Of a stretch of DNA of 64,000 bases, positions 40,431-48,678 are shown in pieces (positions within the stretch are counted from its first letter, which is position 1; each line of letters begins with the position of its first letter). This DNA comes from Halopelagius inordinatus (GTDB lineage Archaea; Halobacteriota; Halobacteria; Halobacteriales; Haloferacaceae), in assembly GCF_900113245.1 (NCBI RefSeq), contig NZ_FOOQ01000007.1, positions 1 through 64,000 on the forward strand. The letters run 5' to 3'. The translations under genes were made by a program, and so were the position numbers. The notes below the pieces were generated by a model. It was not told the DNA's origin and ran no database searches. It was given only the letters and a program-made list of their open reading frames with translations.

Positions 40431-41033
40431 ATGGCTGTGTTCAACGCTTCACTCTTCGTTTATTACAATCTCACAATTGGGCTTGTGACTGGGATCGGTA
40501 TCTGTTATTTCCTCTTTTTCAAACAGTCTGTTGTAGACTACCAACGATACCTTCTGCTCACAGTCGCTGGTCTGCTGTTGTTCCTCATTGGCGGCCCGAT
40601 TACAGAATTACTCTTTCCTGAACTCGTTCACTGGACACATGGCCTTGCCGCGCTCCTCGTCATTCTCGGGCTCTACGATCCTCTGGAAAACGATCTGCGT
40701 CGTGATGCGTGGGCGGACGTCCTTCTTAAGGAGCCGGTCCAAGTCAGGCGACAAGCAGATTGGATGTTACCGGTTGACGACACAATCCTCGAACTCTTCC
40801 ACTCGAAAGACCTGATCCTGACACCGACGATTATCGCCTACAACATCGAGTACAGCCGTGGGGAGGTGAACCGTCGCTTAAGCGTTCTGGAGGATCATGG
40901 CTTCGTCACGAAGGTAGAGCGTGGAAAATATAGGATAACGGCCATCGGACGGCAATACGTCACAGGAGTTGTTTCTCATGGTGTTGTTGCCCGTCTGAGG
41001 CATTTCTGGAGAGAGTATCGGAAGGCACGATAG
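40431..41033 (+). CDS. Membrane-anchored winged-helix protein
   Basis: A 200-residue protein. Residues 1-85 hold three membrane segments (NLTIGLVTGIGICYFLFF and others). Residues 115-180 are a winged helix: HSKDLILTPTIIAYNIEYSR, then GEVNRRLSVLEDHGFVTKVE and a wing. It looks like a membrane-located regulator, perhaps sensing a membrane or redox signal through its partner at 40128. Haloarchaea have many such proteins. Confidence 0.65.
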   Translation: MAVFNASLFVYYNLTIGLVTGIGICYFLFFKQSVVDYQRYLLLTVAGLLLFLIGGPITELLFPELVHWTHGLAALLVILGLYDPLENDLRRDAWADVLLKEPVQVRRQADWMLPVDDTILELFHSKDLILTPTIIAYNIEYSRGEVNRRLSVLEDHGFVTKVERGKYRITAIGRQYVTGVVSHGVVARLRHFWREYRKAR

Positions 41034-41211
41034 CTGACTATCAGACTGTGTTCAAACCTTGAGCTTTAAATAGAACACTTCCGGTTGCTTGTGACGGTAC
41101 CGGACGCAGGTGACACATAGCTCGTGATTTAATCTGTTGGCCCTAGGTCGTTCCGATGGTGAGAGTCCTGTAAGACTCGGTACCGAGAGGTCAATTCTCC
41201 GGAGTAGTTGC

Positions 41212-41614
41212 TAAAGTCACGCGACCTGTCGCGATTCTCCGCGATCTCGACGGCGTAGTCCTGCAGTGTCAACTCGGGGACACGCGTCCACTCGACGTTG
41301 AGCGCCTAGAGTGCGTCCTGACTGACGAGGTTGGGCGGGACGAGAACGTACACGTGCGATACGTTTAGCTCCACGATAGCTAACTGTGTCGCCTCCAGAA
41401 CCTCATTTTCGCTGGCGTAGAGGATCAGGTCGCTACTGTAGGCGCTCCACGCTGCGGCGGGGAGCGCCCACTCGGGCGAGTCACTATCCTCGTCACTGAG
41501 GCACTCATCAACAAACTACTCACAGACCTCAGCTGCCTCGTTATAGATCTCTATACACTCGCATTGTTCGTCGTCCAGGTGGTTGATCTTAGAGACCGTT
41601 TCTGCAAGGGACAT
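41212..41614 (-). pseudogene. Chimeric relic: Csp start fused to DUF4396-protein exodomain
   Basis: From ATG 41614 one frame reads as a Csp N-terminus (MSLAETVSKINHLDDEQCEC, ...FVDECLSDEDSDS). It then passes in frame into CWB2 sequence of the 37191-38978 type (EWALPAAAWSAYSSD, LNVSHVYVLVPPNLVSQDAL). Only two stops interrupt it, both TAG, at 41516-41518 and 41306-41308. The join removes the Csp 3' part, the SPW gene and the start of the DUF4396 gene. It is therefore a deletion product of a second copy of the 37-40 kb locus. Bases 41034-41211 and 41615-41672 hold nothing recognisable. Confidence 0.75.
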
Positions 41615-41672
41615 CACACGCTATCGTACGATGTCCTTCGAGTACACCATCTTGTTTGGCCTTGCGGGGTCC

Positions 41673-42332
41673 CTACGTTCTATGTCGGCCATAGGCATCG
41701 ACGAGGGTAGGTACACCGAGCGGGAACGCGAGGACTCCGAACGTCGCCAGCGCGTGTTTTGCATACGATGAGTCGCGATAGGCGAGGTACATCGCACCGA
41801 CGCCGAAGGCAGCGACCACGTAGGCAAGATTACTCCAGAGTGGATCGTACGTCGAGCAGTAGCCCCAGCAGACGAGCGTGTATGAGGGGGCGTTCCACGT
41901 CGGCGGCTGTAACTTGGGCCAGAAGAACCGGCAGTACGTGGTGAAGGCGAACATCACCGTTACGGGAAGGCCAGCGAGCCACGTACTCGAGCGAAGCGAG
42001 ACTCGTGACCCGTATCGGTCGAAGGCGCTTAACAGCACGAGCGGGAGCGTGAAGACCACCAGCCACAGGCCGACGGTGTAGGTGACCGGCCAGTGTTCGA
42101 TCCGCGCCTGGGTGTATCCGACTCTGAGTGACTCTGGGAGCGTCGCCCACGGGAAGGAGGGATCAGGGATAGGATTCGTGAGAAAGGATAGTCCCATGAG
42201 GAGGACACCGGCGACGAGTGCGTACACACCTATTGTCGTCACTCGTGCAATCGAGGCGGGTAACGGCTGGTGGCGCGAATTGTCACCGCCATCATCGTCG
42301 AACCGATCGGAATGGAGGGCATCCGCTCTCAT
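41673..42332 (-). CDS. Polytopic membrane protein, unknown
   Basis: A 219-residue protein with five or six membrane segments after a 28-residue His/Asp-rich cytoplasmic tail. A central Trp/Cys-rich loop (CRFFWPKLQPPTWNAPSY, LVCWGYCSTYDPLW) carries three cysteines that may form a disulfide or metal site on the outer face. It lies just upstream, on the opposite flank, of the copper relic and may be part of the same module. No family recognised. Confidence 0.6.
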   Translation of the reverse strand: MRADALHSDRFDDDGGDNSRHQPLPASIARVTTIGVYALVAGVLLMGLSFLTNPIPDPSFPWATLPESLRVGYTQARIEHWPVTYTVGLWLVVFTLPLVLLSAFDRYGSRVSLRSSTWLAGLPVTVMFAFTTYCRFFWPKLQPPTWNAPSYTLVCWGYCSTYDPLWSNLAYVVAAFGVGAMYLAYRDSSYAKHALATFGVLAFPLGVPTLVDAYGRHRT

Positions 42333-42454
42333 ACGACAAGTTACGCTAGAATGATTGATTGCAGTTATCCTTTCAAATCCGAAGTCGTCGGCTTCGAACG
42401 GGTACCTCCCTAACCCAGCCTTCGAGACAGGAGAGAGGTCGACGTGGCCAGTGA

Positions 42455-42616
42455 TTATCGAGCGAGGCGACGTCTGAGAGTCGCCAGCAATCCTGACTGA
42501 TCCCCCGTCGGCTGTTCCGCATCGCGAGACTCGGACTTGTCACTCTCCTCCTCGTCTTCGTCGAGCCTCGCCGCTTCGTAGTCCGCAATCATGTGAGCGA
42601 CGTGGCGATTACACAT
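42455..42616 (-). CDS. 53-residue acidic micro-protein
   Basis: ATG at 42616, TAA at 42455-42457. The peptide begins MCNRHVAHMIADYEAARLDE, goes through a Glu/Asp/Ser-rich middle and ends LLATLRRRLAR. The start resembles small haloarchaeal proteins encoded next to metal-transport genes. Cys2 and His5 could be metal ligands. The composition is strongly haloarchaeal, which supports it as real despite its size. The rest of 42333-42669 has no gene. Confidence 0.45.
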   Translation of the reverse strand: MCNRHVAHMIADYEAARLDEDEEESDKSESRDAEQPTGDQSGLLATLRRRLAR

Positions 42617-42669
42617 GAGAGAGGATACGACGTCCAGCTACAAAACTGTTCGACAGATGCTAGCAGATG

Positions 42670-43272
42670 CTAGCTCTGCGTCTGCTTCAGGTCGTCACTC
42701 GGATAGATCCGGTACGTCCGGCCCTGACGTTCGCGGTATAGCAGGCCACGTTTCTCGAGGGCACTGACCGTCTGGCTCACCTTGCTCTTCGAGAAGTCCG
42801 ACCGATCCCGGAGTTCGATTTGTGTGATCCCTGGTGAGGAGAGAACCGGTTCGAGGATGCGGCGTTCGTCGTCCGGCAACAGGTCCAGCACACGGGCTTG
42901 AGGTTGGGTCTCTGGATTGATGCCATCACTCGGTTGAGTGGTCTGGGTCGATGGTTCGGATTCGAATTCAGAGCGGTCCTGGTCGGTTTGCTCCGAGGCT
43001 TCACTCTCTTGTCGCTTGACCGCCTCCGTGTTGGTGACGTCGTCGCGAATCATCAGATATCCCCCGCCGATGACAACCGAGACGAGGATGGTTCCGAGGA
43101 CGTACCAGAGCGGATTCGTGCCATGAACTGCTCCCATCGACGTCCCCATCATCGATCCCATCTGCTCGAACGCCTGCTGTTGCTGGTACGCTTGCCAGCT
43201 GAGTGCTCCACCGATGATAACGACGGCAGTGACGATGAGACCGACGATTGCATCGGCTCGCCGTCGATTCAT
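42670..43272 (-). CDS. Membrane-bound winged-helix regulator with Met-rich loop
   Basis: About 200 residues from ATG 43272, which has GAGGTG upstream; a GTG start lies 9 bases further. Residues 8-25 and 55-72 are membrane segments. The loop between them is Met-rich (QQQQAFEQMGSMMGTSMGAV). After an acidic linker, residues 125-195 are a winged helix (ITQIELRDRSDFSKSKVSQT, LEKRGLLYRERQGRTYRIY). The layout suggests an outward-facing metal-sensing loop tied to a DNA-binding domain. It sits beside the YHS permease on the same strand and may regulate it. Confidence 0.7.
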   Translation of the reverse strand: MNRRRADAIVGLIVTAVVIIGGALSWQAYQQQQAFEQMGSMMGTSMGAVHGTNPLWYVLGTILVSVVIGGGYLMIRDDVTNTEAVKRQESEASEQTDQDRSEFESEPSTQTTQPSDGINPETQPQARVLDLLPDDERRILEPVLSSPGITQIELRDRSDFSKSKVSQTVSALEKRGLLYRERQGRTYRIYPSDDLKQTQS

Positions 43273-43401
43273 CCATCCCACCTCGAGTTGCTCTGATACT
43301 CGTTCATGCCTGTGAATTGGCCAGACATCGCTGTACCAGTTGTGATTGGGCTCGCAGGACCCCAGACGCCGCGCACGCTCTTCGGAGTCGAGACGCAGTG
43401 C

Positions 43402-44805
43402 TCAGTGATGCTCATGGCTCTGTGAAGACTCCGCCCCTGCAACCCCTGGGTGTTGCTGAGCGAACTCGTTGGGATGGTTCTCGAACGAGCGTTTGCACCG
43501 CTTCGAGCAGAAGTAGTAGATTTCGCCGTCGTGGGTGAGACTCGGCCCGCTATTGTCAGTTCGCATTCCGCAGACCGGGTCGCGGTACTGACCGGGTGCA
43601 CCGAGCCCGCGCCGGTAGACGTAGAGAAGGAACCCAGAGAGGGCGAACGCGATGATGTTTAGATAGAACGTGTAGTTCAGCTCGAAGTACGTCTGTTCGG
43701 AGGCTGTCTGCCCGCCAGCGAGGTTCGGGATTATGTCAAGCGCCGCGAACAGTTCCTCCATGAGGAAGCCCGTGAACGCCATCGTCACGAAGAAGATGCC
43801 GAGGATGTACAGCATGACCTTCCAGCCGTAGTACTTCCGGTAGACGTTCAGGACGGGGATGGTGATGAGGTCGGCGTAGACGAACGCGATGACTCCCGCA
43901 AAGCTGATGCCCCCGCCCCAGAGCGCGACGGCGAACGGGACATTCCCCATGCTCCCCACGAAGCTGATGACCGCGATCGCTACCCCCATAATCGCGTTCT
44001 CGGCACTCACGAGCAGCCCATCGCCTCGGAGGAAGAGCGTGTTCCACACCCACTGCGGGACGAACACGATGACGAATCCCGAGATAAGAAAGCCCGCGAT
44101 GACGTCTTTCCAGATCATCGACCACTCCTTCCGATACTGGTTCCCGATCTTGTACCAGCCGCCCCACGAAAGGAGTTCGTCGCGCCAGCCGCCGCTGCTA
44201 GCGGCCTCCTGCTGGTAGGTCTCCATGCACCCCTCCGAACAGAACTTCAACGTCTCGCCGCCATCGGTCGTGATCGAGTACTCGTCTTTGCCTTCCATCC
44301 CACACGTCGGATCCTCGGTGATGCCATGTTCCTGATCGCGCTGATTCAGCTCCTGTCGGACCTCATCAAAGAGATTCTCCGGGAGGGTCAGATGGACGAG
44401 GAGTGCCATGACAGCGATAAGGATGACCCCACCGAGGAGTTCGGCAACTAGAAACTCCCAGCCAAGGAGGATCAGGATCATCAGCCCGAGTTCGACGATG
44501 AGGTTCGTCGAGGCGAACATGAACGCGAGGAAATTCACCGTATGTGCTCCCTTCTTGAACAGCCCCTTCCCGATGGCGACCGCGCCGAAGCTACAACCAC
44601 TACTCGCGGCGCCGAACACTGTTGCCTTCGTGAGACCACTCAAGTTTCCCTCTCCGAGAACCTGAGCCATCCGCTCTTTGGAGACGTAGACCTGGACGAG
44701 ACTCGTGATGACGAGCCCCATGATGATCGCCCAAGCCGCTGTCCAGAGGAACCCAACGCCGATCCGTAGCGACTCGAGAATTCCGTCGACGAGGGCGGCT
44801 TGCAT
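43402..44805 (-). CDS. PF03773-type permease with two YHS domains
   Basis: About 467 residues from ATG 44805; an upstream in-frame ATG at 44886 is not used. It has about eight membrane segments of the DUF318/P-permease family (FGAASSGCSFGAVAIGKGLF, GSMGNVPFAVALWGGGISFAG). One YHS domain is inserted between the halves (EDPTCGMEG, KFCSEGCMETY) and a second is at the C-terminus (RDPVCGMRTD, YFCSKRCKRSF). A His-rich tail ends the protein. Relatives move organoarsenicals or other thiol-reactive metals; YHS domains bind metal. Probable metal or metalloid efflux. Confidence 0.8.
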   Translation of the reverse strand: MQAALVDGILESLRIGVGFLWTAAWAIIMGLVITSLVQVYVSKERMAQVLGEGNLSGLTKATVFGAASSGCSFGAVAIGKGLFKKGAHTVNFLAFMFASTNLIVELGLMILILLGWEFLVAELLGGVILIAVMALLVHLTLPENLFDEVRQELNQRDQEHGITEDPTCGMEGKDEYSITTDGGETLKFCSEGCMETYQQEAASSGGWRDELLSWGGWYKIGNQYRKEWSMIWKDVIAGFLISGFVIVFVPQWVWNTLFLRGDGLLVSAENAIMGVAIAVISFVGSMGNVPFAVALWGGGISFAGVIAFVYADLITIPVLNVYRKYYGWKVMLYILGIFFVTMAFTGFLMEELFAALDIIPNLAGGQTASEQTYFELNYTFYLNIIAFALSGFLLYVYRRGLGAPGQYRDPVCGMRTDNSGPSLTHDGEIYYFCSKRCKRSFENHPNEFAQQHPGVAGAESSQSHEHH

Positions 44806-45126
44806 ATCTAAACTATCACAGCCATCTGTTTTGTTAGTTGTTCTTAAGAAACGGTGGTAGTTCGGTGGAGTAATTCTTGGATTCAAAGGTACTCCGTGCT
44901 ATCAGCTGCGGTAAACCGTTCGAGGACTGCGTTCGTGCTCGACAGTTGCTGCGCGTCATTGATTCAGTTCGCTGGTTGTTGCTTATTCTTTCGTAAGGGG
45001 GTTCCACAGAGGTAAGCGTAGCACCACTGTTTCCCCCACCATATTCCCATGCCGTGTTGACAGAGTGACTCTCCCTTTCGAATTGTAAGAGAAACCCGAA
45101 TGAAGGAGTCGAGCGTATCTCTAGGC
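44806..45126. promoter_or_regulatory. Divergent promoter region with TTCTTAAGAA palindrome
   Basis: This 321-base region separates the YHS permease (minus) from the DUF5676-like gene (plus). A perfect 10-base palindrome TTCTTAAGAA lies at 44841-44850, 36 bases upstream of the permease start, a plausible operator. No gene is seen in the rest. Confidence 0.35.
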
Positions 45127-45426
45127 ATGAGCACGACTACCACAAACCAAGACGCGTACGAACCGGAATCCACGACCAGTGTGATGCACCTCGATGCGCT
45201 GGCATTGGCAGGCGCAGCAGCAGTCGTCTCTGCCATCGCGATGCTCCTGCTCGGTGTGTTCGGAGCGATCGGCGTCTACGAGGGGGCAGTCGAAGCGATG
45301 GAGCAGTGGCACCTGTTCTTCGAACCGACCGTCGTCGGGACTGTGGCGGGGATGGTCGAGGCAGCGGTGATCAGCTTTGTCCTCGTGTACGCCTTCGCGT
45401 GGCTGTACAACGTCTTCGCGCGGTAG
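45127..45426 (+). CDS. DUF5676-like small membrane protein
   Basis: A 99-residue protein from ATG 45127. After a 25-residue Thr-rich tail it has two long membrane segments, LDALALAGAAAVVSAIAMLL and AGMVEAAVISFVLVYAFAWL, separated by a short outward loop with FFEPTVVG. This resembles the DUF5676 group found near copper and stress genes. It begins a plus-strand run with the SRPBCC protein and the UspA protein. Confidence 0.65.
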   Translation: MSTTTTNQDAYEPESTTSVMHLDALALAGAAAVVSAIAMLLLGVFGAIGVYEGAVEAMEQWHLFFEPTVVGTVAGMVEAAVISFVLVYAFAWLYNVFAR

Positions 45427-45444
45427 GAGGCGCTGGAGACACCA

Positions 45445-45978
45445 ATGTACGTCACCGACAAAGCCGAAATCGTCATCGACGCATCACCCGAAGAGATCTG
45501 GGAGTACGTAACCGATCCAGTCCATTGGACGGCGTCGAACCCCGAGGAACACCATGGGCTCGAATACGACACGCCCGATAATCGTCCCCGGGAGGGCGCA
45601 ACGTTCCACCAGGCCGAAGAGGTCGCCGGGATGTACGCCGACCTGCATGGCCGATTCCAGTATATCGATCATCCACACGTGGCGGTCTGGGCGGGGACGG
45701 CGTACTATCCGCTCCTTCGCGGACTCGTCACCGTTCGGATCCCCGAAGGAGGTACTATTCGACTTGAAGAGACTGAAGACGGGACTCGCATGTCACACGC
45801 CGTCTGGATGGACTTCCCGAACAACCGACGGGGACGGGCGCTGAAATGGGTGTTCACGACCGCTCTCAATGGGAAGGCGAAACTCTACGACCACACGAAC
45901 AAGGAACTCGTCTTCTTCAAGGAACGCTTCGAGTCGACAGCCCCTGAGTCGCCCAAACCGACGGATGAGAGTCCGTAG
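45445..45978 (+). CDS. SRPBCC-fold (START-like) protein
   Basis: A 177-residue soluble protein of the SRPBCC/polyketide-cyclase superfamily. The start is typical: VTDKAEIVIDASPEEIWEYV, then DPVHWTASNP; the final helix is LNGKAKLYDHTNKELVFFKE. Members bind hydrophobic ligands in a deep cavity. It lies 18 bases after the DUF5676-like gene and 24 bases before the UspA gene. The ligand is unknown. Confidence 0.8.
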   Translation: MYVTDKAEIVIDASPEEIWEYVTDPVHWTASNPEEHHGLEYDTPDNRPREGATFHQAEEVAGMYADLHGRFQYIDHPHVAVWAGTAYYPLLRGLVTVRIPEGGTIRLEETEDGTRMSHAVWMDFPNNRRGRALKWVFTTALNGKAKLYDHTNKELVFFKERFESTAPESPKPTDESP

Positions 45979-46002
45979 CGAAATCAACGCACACATCCAA
46001 TC

Positions 46003-46908
46003 ATGTACACCGACATCCTCATTCCAACTGATGGCAGTGATAACGTCGAGCCCGCAGTCCAGTACGGACTTGACCTCGCTGGCCGATACGACGCAACCGT
46101 CCACGCTCTCCACATCGTGGACAGTTCACCGATCGAACGGAAGCTAGAACTGACCGCGCTGGAAATCGACCTGGAGACGCTCCCGGACACGTGGTATGAC
46201 GCTGGTGATGCCGCCACCCAGCAGATCGCAACTCGAGCCGCAGAACATGGCCTCGAAGCGGTAACTGAGGTTCGCCGTGGTTTTCCAGCGCGTGAAATTC
46301 GTTCCTACATCACCGATACCGGGATCGACCTTGTCTGTATGGGAACCCGAGGACACTCGGGTCTCGACCGATTCCTGCTCGGCAGTGTAACGACCCGAAT
46401 CGTTCGTACTGTCGATATCCCCGTGCTCAGTGTCAAATCGAAGCTGACGGAGGCGCTATCAGAATCCGAGAAGCGGGGAGGCTTTGAGGATATCCTCGTC
46501 CCGACTGACGGGAGTAAGCCCGCACGAGAGGCAGTCACTCACGCTCTTGATTTGGCTCGGACGTACGATGCGACACTTCATGCCCTCTACGTTGTCGATA
46601 GAGGTGCCTACGCGTCTCGTCCGGGATGGACATGGGACGAACTGCAGCAAGTACTGGAGCAAAACGGGGATACTGTCGTAGAAGATGTCCAATCCCGGGC
46701 AGCTGCCGACGGTGTTTCAGTCGCTGCTGAGATCACCCACGGCGTTCCTCATCAGGCAATAGGGGAGTACTGCGATCAACACGGAATCGACCTCATCGTG
46801 ATGGGAACACACGGACGGTCCGGCATTTCACGACGGCTCATCGGAAGTGTGACCGAACGAGTTCTCCGGAACTCGGATGAGCCAGTTTTGACCATTCGAG
46901 GAGTGTAG
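46003..46908 (+). CDS. Universal stress protein with two UspA domains
   Basis: A 301-residue tandem UspA protein. Domain 1 (1-150) and domain 2 (160-301) each start with a DILIPTDGS/DILVPTDGS strand. Each ends with the ATP-binding pattern: MGTRGHSGLDRFLLGSVT and MGTHGRSGISRRLIGSVT. Both sites look complete, so it should bind ATP. It is the last gene of the run beginning at 45127. UspA proteins promote survival under energy and oxidative stress. Confidence 0.9.
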   Translation: MYTDILIPTDGSDNVEPAVQYGLDLAGRYDATVHALHIVDSSPIERKLELTALEIDLETLPDTWYDAGDAATQQIATRAAEHGLEAVTEVRRGFPAREIRSYITDTGIDLVCMGTRGHSGLDRFLLGSVTTRIVRTVDIPVLSVKSKLTEALSESEKRGGFEDILVPTDGSKPAREAVTHALDLARTYDATLHALYVVDRGAYASRPGWTWDELQQVLEQNGDTVVEDVQSRAAADGVSVAAEITHGVPHQAIGEYCDQHGIDLIVMGTHGRSGISRRLIGSVTERVLRNSDEPVLTIRGV

Positions 46909-46920
46909 ACGCGGCTTGGG

Positions 46921-47196
46921 CTACCGGCGAAGCGAGATGAGAAGGACAATGAATCCGAGACCGATGGCGACCGATTCGATGATGTGGACAAGAGCGAGAT
47001 CGAGCCCTCCGAACTCAAACAGTACTCCTTCGATGAACACACCGAGTGTGATGATTCCAAAGCCAATTGCAGCGTTTCGCATATAGTACGTACCAGTTCG
47101 TCGATACGCCTCGAAACTGTAGTACGTGATCAGAATACCGAGTGCGAGTACGAGCGTGCGGACGACCAGGAGAATTGCTGTTGTCGCATCTACCAT
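46921..47196 (-). CDS. DUF7521-like small membrane protein (copy 1)
   Basis: A 91-residue protein with three membrane segments (VVRTLVLALGILITYYSFEA, NAAIGFGIITLGVFIEGVLF, SVAIGLGFIVLLISLRR). It is a paralogue of the next gene: the plan TYYMRNAAIGFGI / GVFIEGVLFEFGG is shared. The two lie 4 bases apart and end a minus-strand operon headed by the winged-helix regulator at 47491. Function unknown. The family resembles a haloarchaeal group I know as DUF7521. Confidence 0.65.
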   Translation of the reverse strand: MVDATTAILLVVRTLVLALGILITYYSFEAYRRTGTYYMRNAAIGFGIITLGVFIEGVLFEFGGLDLALVHIIESVAIGLGFIVLLISLRR

Positions 47197-47200
47197 TCAC

Positions 47201-47488
47201 TTAGTCCTCCATTTTCTTCGAGTCGCGTCCGTATAGAGCGTACAGGATCGTGAGCATACCAATTGCGACGATGGTTGTTGCCACCGTTCCCGCATTATGA
47301 AAGGTCAGGCCAACCACGTCGAACAAGATTCCTTCGACGATCGCGCCGAAGCTGATGATGGCGAAACCAACCGCAAGGTACAGCATCGATTGGCTGTTAC
47401 TACGCCGATATCCTCGATAGGCCTGATATGCGATCAGGAATCCCAGAACCATTGTAACGAGTTTTGCGACGATGAGTCCGGGGTGCAT
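47201..47488 (-). CDS. DUF7521-like small membrane protein (copy 2)
   Basis: A 95-residue protein with three membrane segments (KLVTMVLGFLIAYQAYRGYR, LAVGFAIISFGAIVEGILFD, VAIGMLTILYALYG). It is a paralogue of the downstream copy, with YRGYRRSNSQ and GAIVEGILFDVVG equivalent to EAYRRTGTYY and GVFIEGVLFEFGG. It starts 2 bases after the stop of the regulator. The pair may form a hetero-oligomer. Confidence 0.65.
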   Translation of the reverse strand: MHPGLIVAKLVTMVLGFLIAYQAYRGYRRSNSQSMLYLAVGFAIISFGAIVEGILFDVVGLTFHNAGTVATTIVAIGMLTILYALYGRDSKKMED

Positions 47489-47490
47489 GG

Positions 47491-47841
47491 TTATTCGTTC
47501 CTCATTGTGTCCCAGATACGCGTAAAGCGGTCGGCGGCGTCTTCCCGAAGTTCGATACGGACGTCGAAGCCAGACTCGAGGAGTCGGACGTCAACGCGAT
47601 CGAGCTGGGCTTCGTATTCGCTGTAATGATGACCGTCGGGATCAACGTGCGTTCGCTCGATAAGCAGGTCGTACTCCAGTAACGTGTTGACCCGTCTGGA
47701 AACTGTTGAGACTGACATGTCACACTCTTCGCTAAGTTCCTTGGCGGACATCTGTTTCTGGCGAGTCGCCTCGAGGATTGCGCGTGCATAGTCGTCGTCA
47801 AGGATTTCGAGGATCCCCGAGATGTCTCGCTCCTCACTCAC
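47491..47841 (-). CDS. Winged-helix transcriptional regulator
   Basis: A 116-residue single-domain regulator. The winged helix spans residues 10-75: YARAILEATRQKQMSAKELS, CDMSVSTVSRRVNTLLEYDL, and wing HVDPDGHHYSEYE. There is no membrane segment. It heads an operon with two DUF7521-like genes. A TATA-like stretch (TATATAAATAAA, about 47863-47874) lies 25-30 bases upstream, followed by a 21-bp perfect dyad (47880-47900). The dyad is between this gene and the divergent halocyanin gene, so the protein may control both. Confidence 0.75.
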   Translation of the reverse strand: MSEERDISGILEILDDDYARAILEATRQKQMSAKELSEECDMSVSTVSRRVNTLLEYDLLIERTHVDPDGHHYSEYEAQLDRVDVRLLESGFDVRIELREDAADRFTRIWDTMRNE

Positions 47842-47879
47842 AGGCTACGTTTCTGCGGAAGGGTATATAAATAAACGCC

Positions 47880-47900
47880 GATTTGCTGACCCAGCAAATC
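47880..47900. promoter_or_regulatory. 21-bp perfect dyad between regulator and halocyanin genes
   Basis: GATTTGCTG (47880-47888) and CAGCAAATC (47892-47900) are exact reverse complements around a 3-base centre ACC. It is located between the TATA-like box of the minus-strand regulator and the start region of the plus-strand halocyanin. A second weaker pair, GGTTCACC / GGTGACC, lies at about 47932-47952. This is the best operator candidate in the window. Confidence 0.7.
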
Positions 47901-47957
47901 TGCTTTCCGGACTATATCCCCTGAGCGTGTAGGTTCACCTGTAAGGTGACCGATTCC

Positions 47958-48593
47958 ATGACCGATTCACTCACGCGTCGACGGATGCTCCAGCTGACTG
48001 GCGGTACGGCAGTCGTTGGGCTTGCCGGGTGCACTGGAACGCAGAACAACGACGGCGGAGCGACGAACGGAACGCCGACCGAGAGTGGCCACGACGACGG
48101 TGGCACGGAGACCGGTCACAGCGACGACGAGGATGACCACGACGAAGCAGTCGGGGCACCGTCCGATACGGCCGAGGTGCGGATGATCACCGAGGACGGC
48201 GGCTACCACTTCGAGCCCCACGTCGTGCGGGTGAACGTCGGTGGAACCGTGACTTGGCACAACGAGAGCGGGAGTCACTCGACGACCGCCTACCACCCCG
48301 ACAACGACCAGCCCCAGCTCGTCCCCGACGGCGCAGCGGCCTGGGACAGCGGCATCCTCTCCGAGCAGGGCGCGACGTTCGAGCACACGTTCGAAACCGA
48401 GGGGGTCTACCACTACTACTGTACGCCCCACGAGAGCCTCGGCATGATTGGGAGCGTCATCGTCGGCGAACCGGATCCCCACGAGCAGGTCGCCTTGGAA
48501 GACCCGCCGGCTGACAAGCCCGAGCGCGTTCGCGAGAAGCTCGAAGAACTGAACGGGATGGTCAGCACAGCTCTCGGCGACGACCACGAGTGA
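47958..48593 (+). CDS. Halocyanin-type blue copper lipoprotein
   Basis: About 211 residues from ATG 47958; an in-frame GTG at 47946 is possible. Tat lipoprotein signal: TRRRMLQLTGGTAVVGLAGC. An acidic Asp/Glu/His linker (HDDGGTETGHSDDEDDHDEA) precedes the cupredoxin domain. Type 1 ligands are His in ESGSHSTTAYH and Cys, His, Met in YYCTPHESLGM. A 35-residue C-terminal extension follows. It carries electrons on the outer face of the membrane. The upstream dyad suggests control by the adjacent winged-helix protein. Confidence 0.9.
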   Translation: MTDSLTRRRMLQLTGGTAVVGLAGCTGTQNNDGGATNGTPTESGHDDGGTETGHSDDEDDHDEAVGAPSDTAEVRMITEDGGYHFEPHVVRVNVGGTVTWHNESGSHSTTAYHPDNDQPQLVPDGAAAWDSGILSEQGATFEHTFETEGVYHYYCTPHESLGMIGSVIVGEPDPHEQVALEDPPADKPERVREKLEELNGMVSTALGDDHE

Positions 48594-48678
48594 ACACGCG
48601 TCGTTCCGTCGATGAGTGATCGGTAGCTGACACGCGATTTTCGTCCCCTAAATCCTCCTCGTGTTTCTGTTTGTACGA

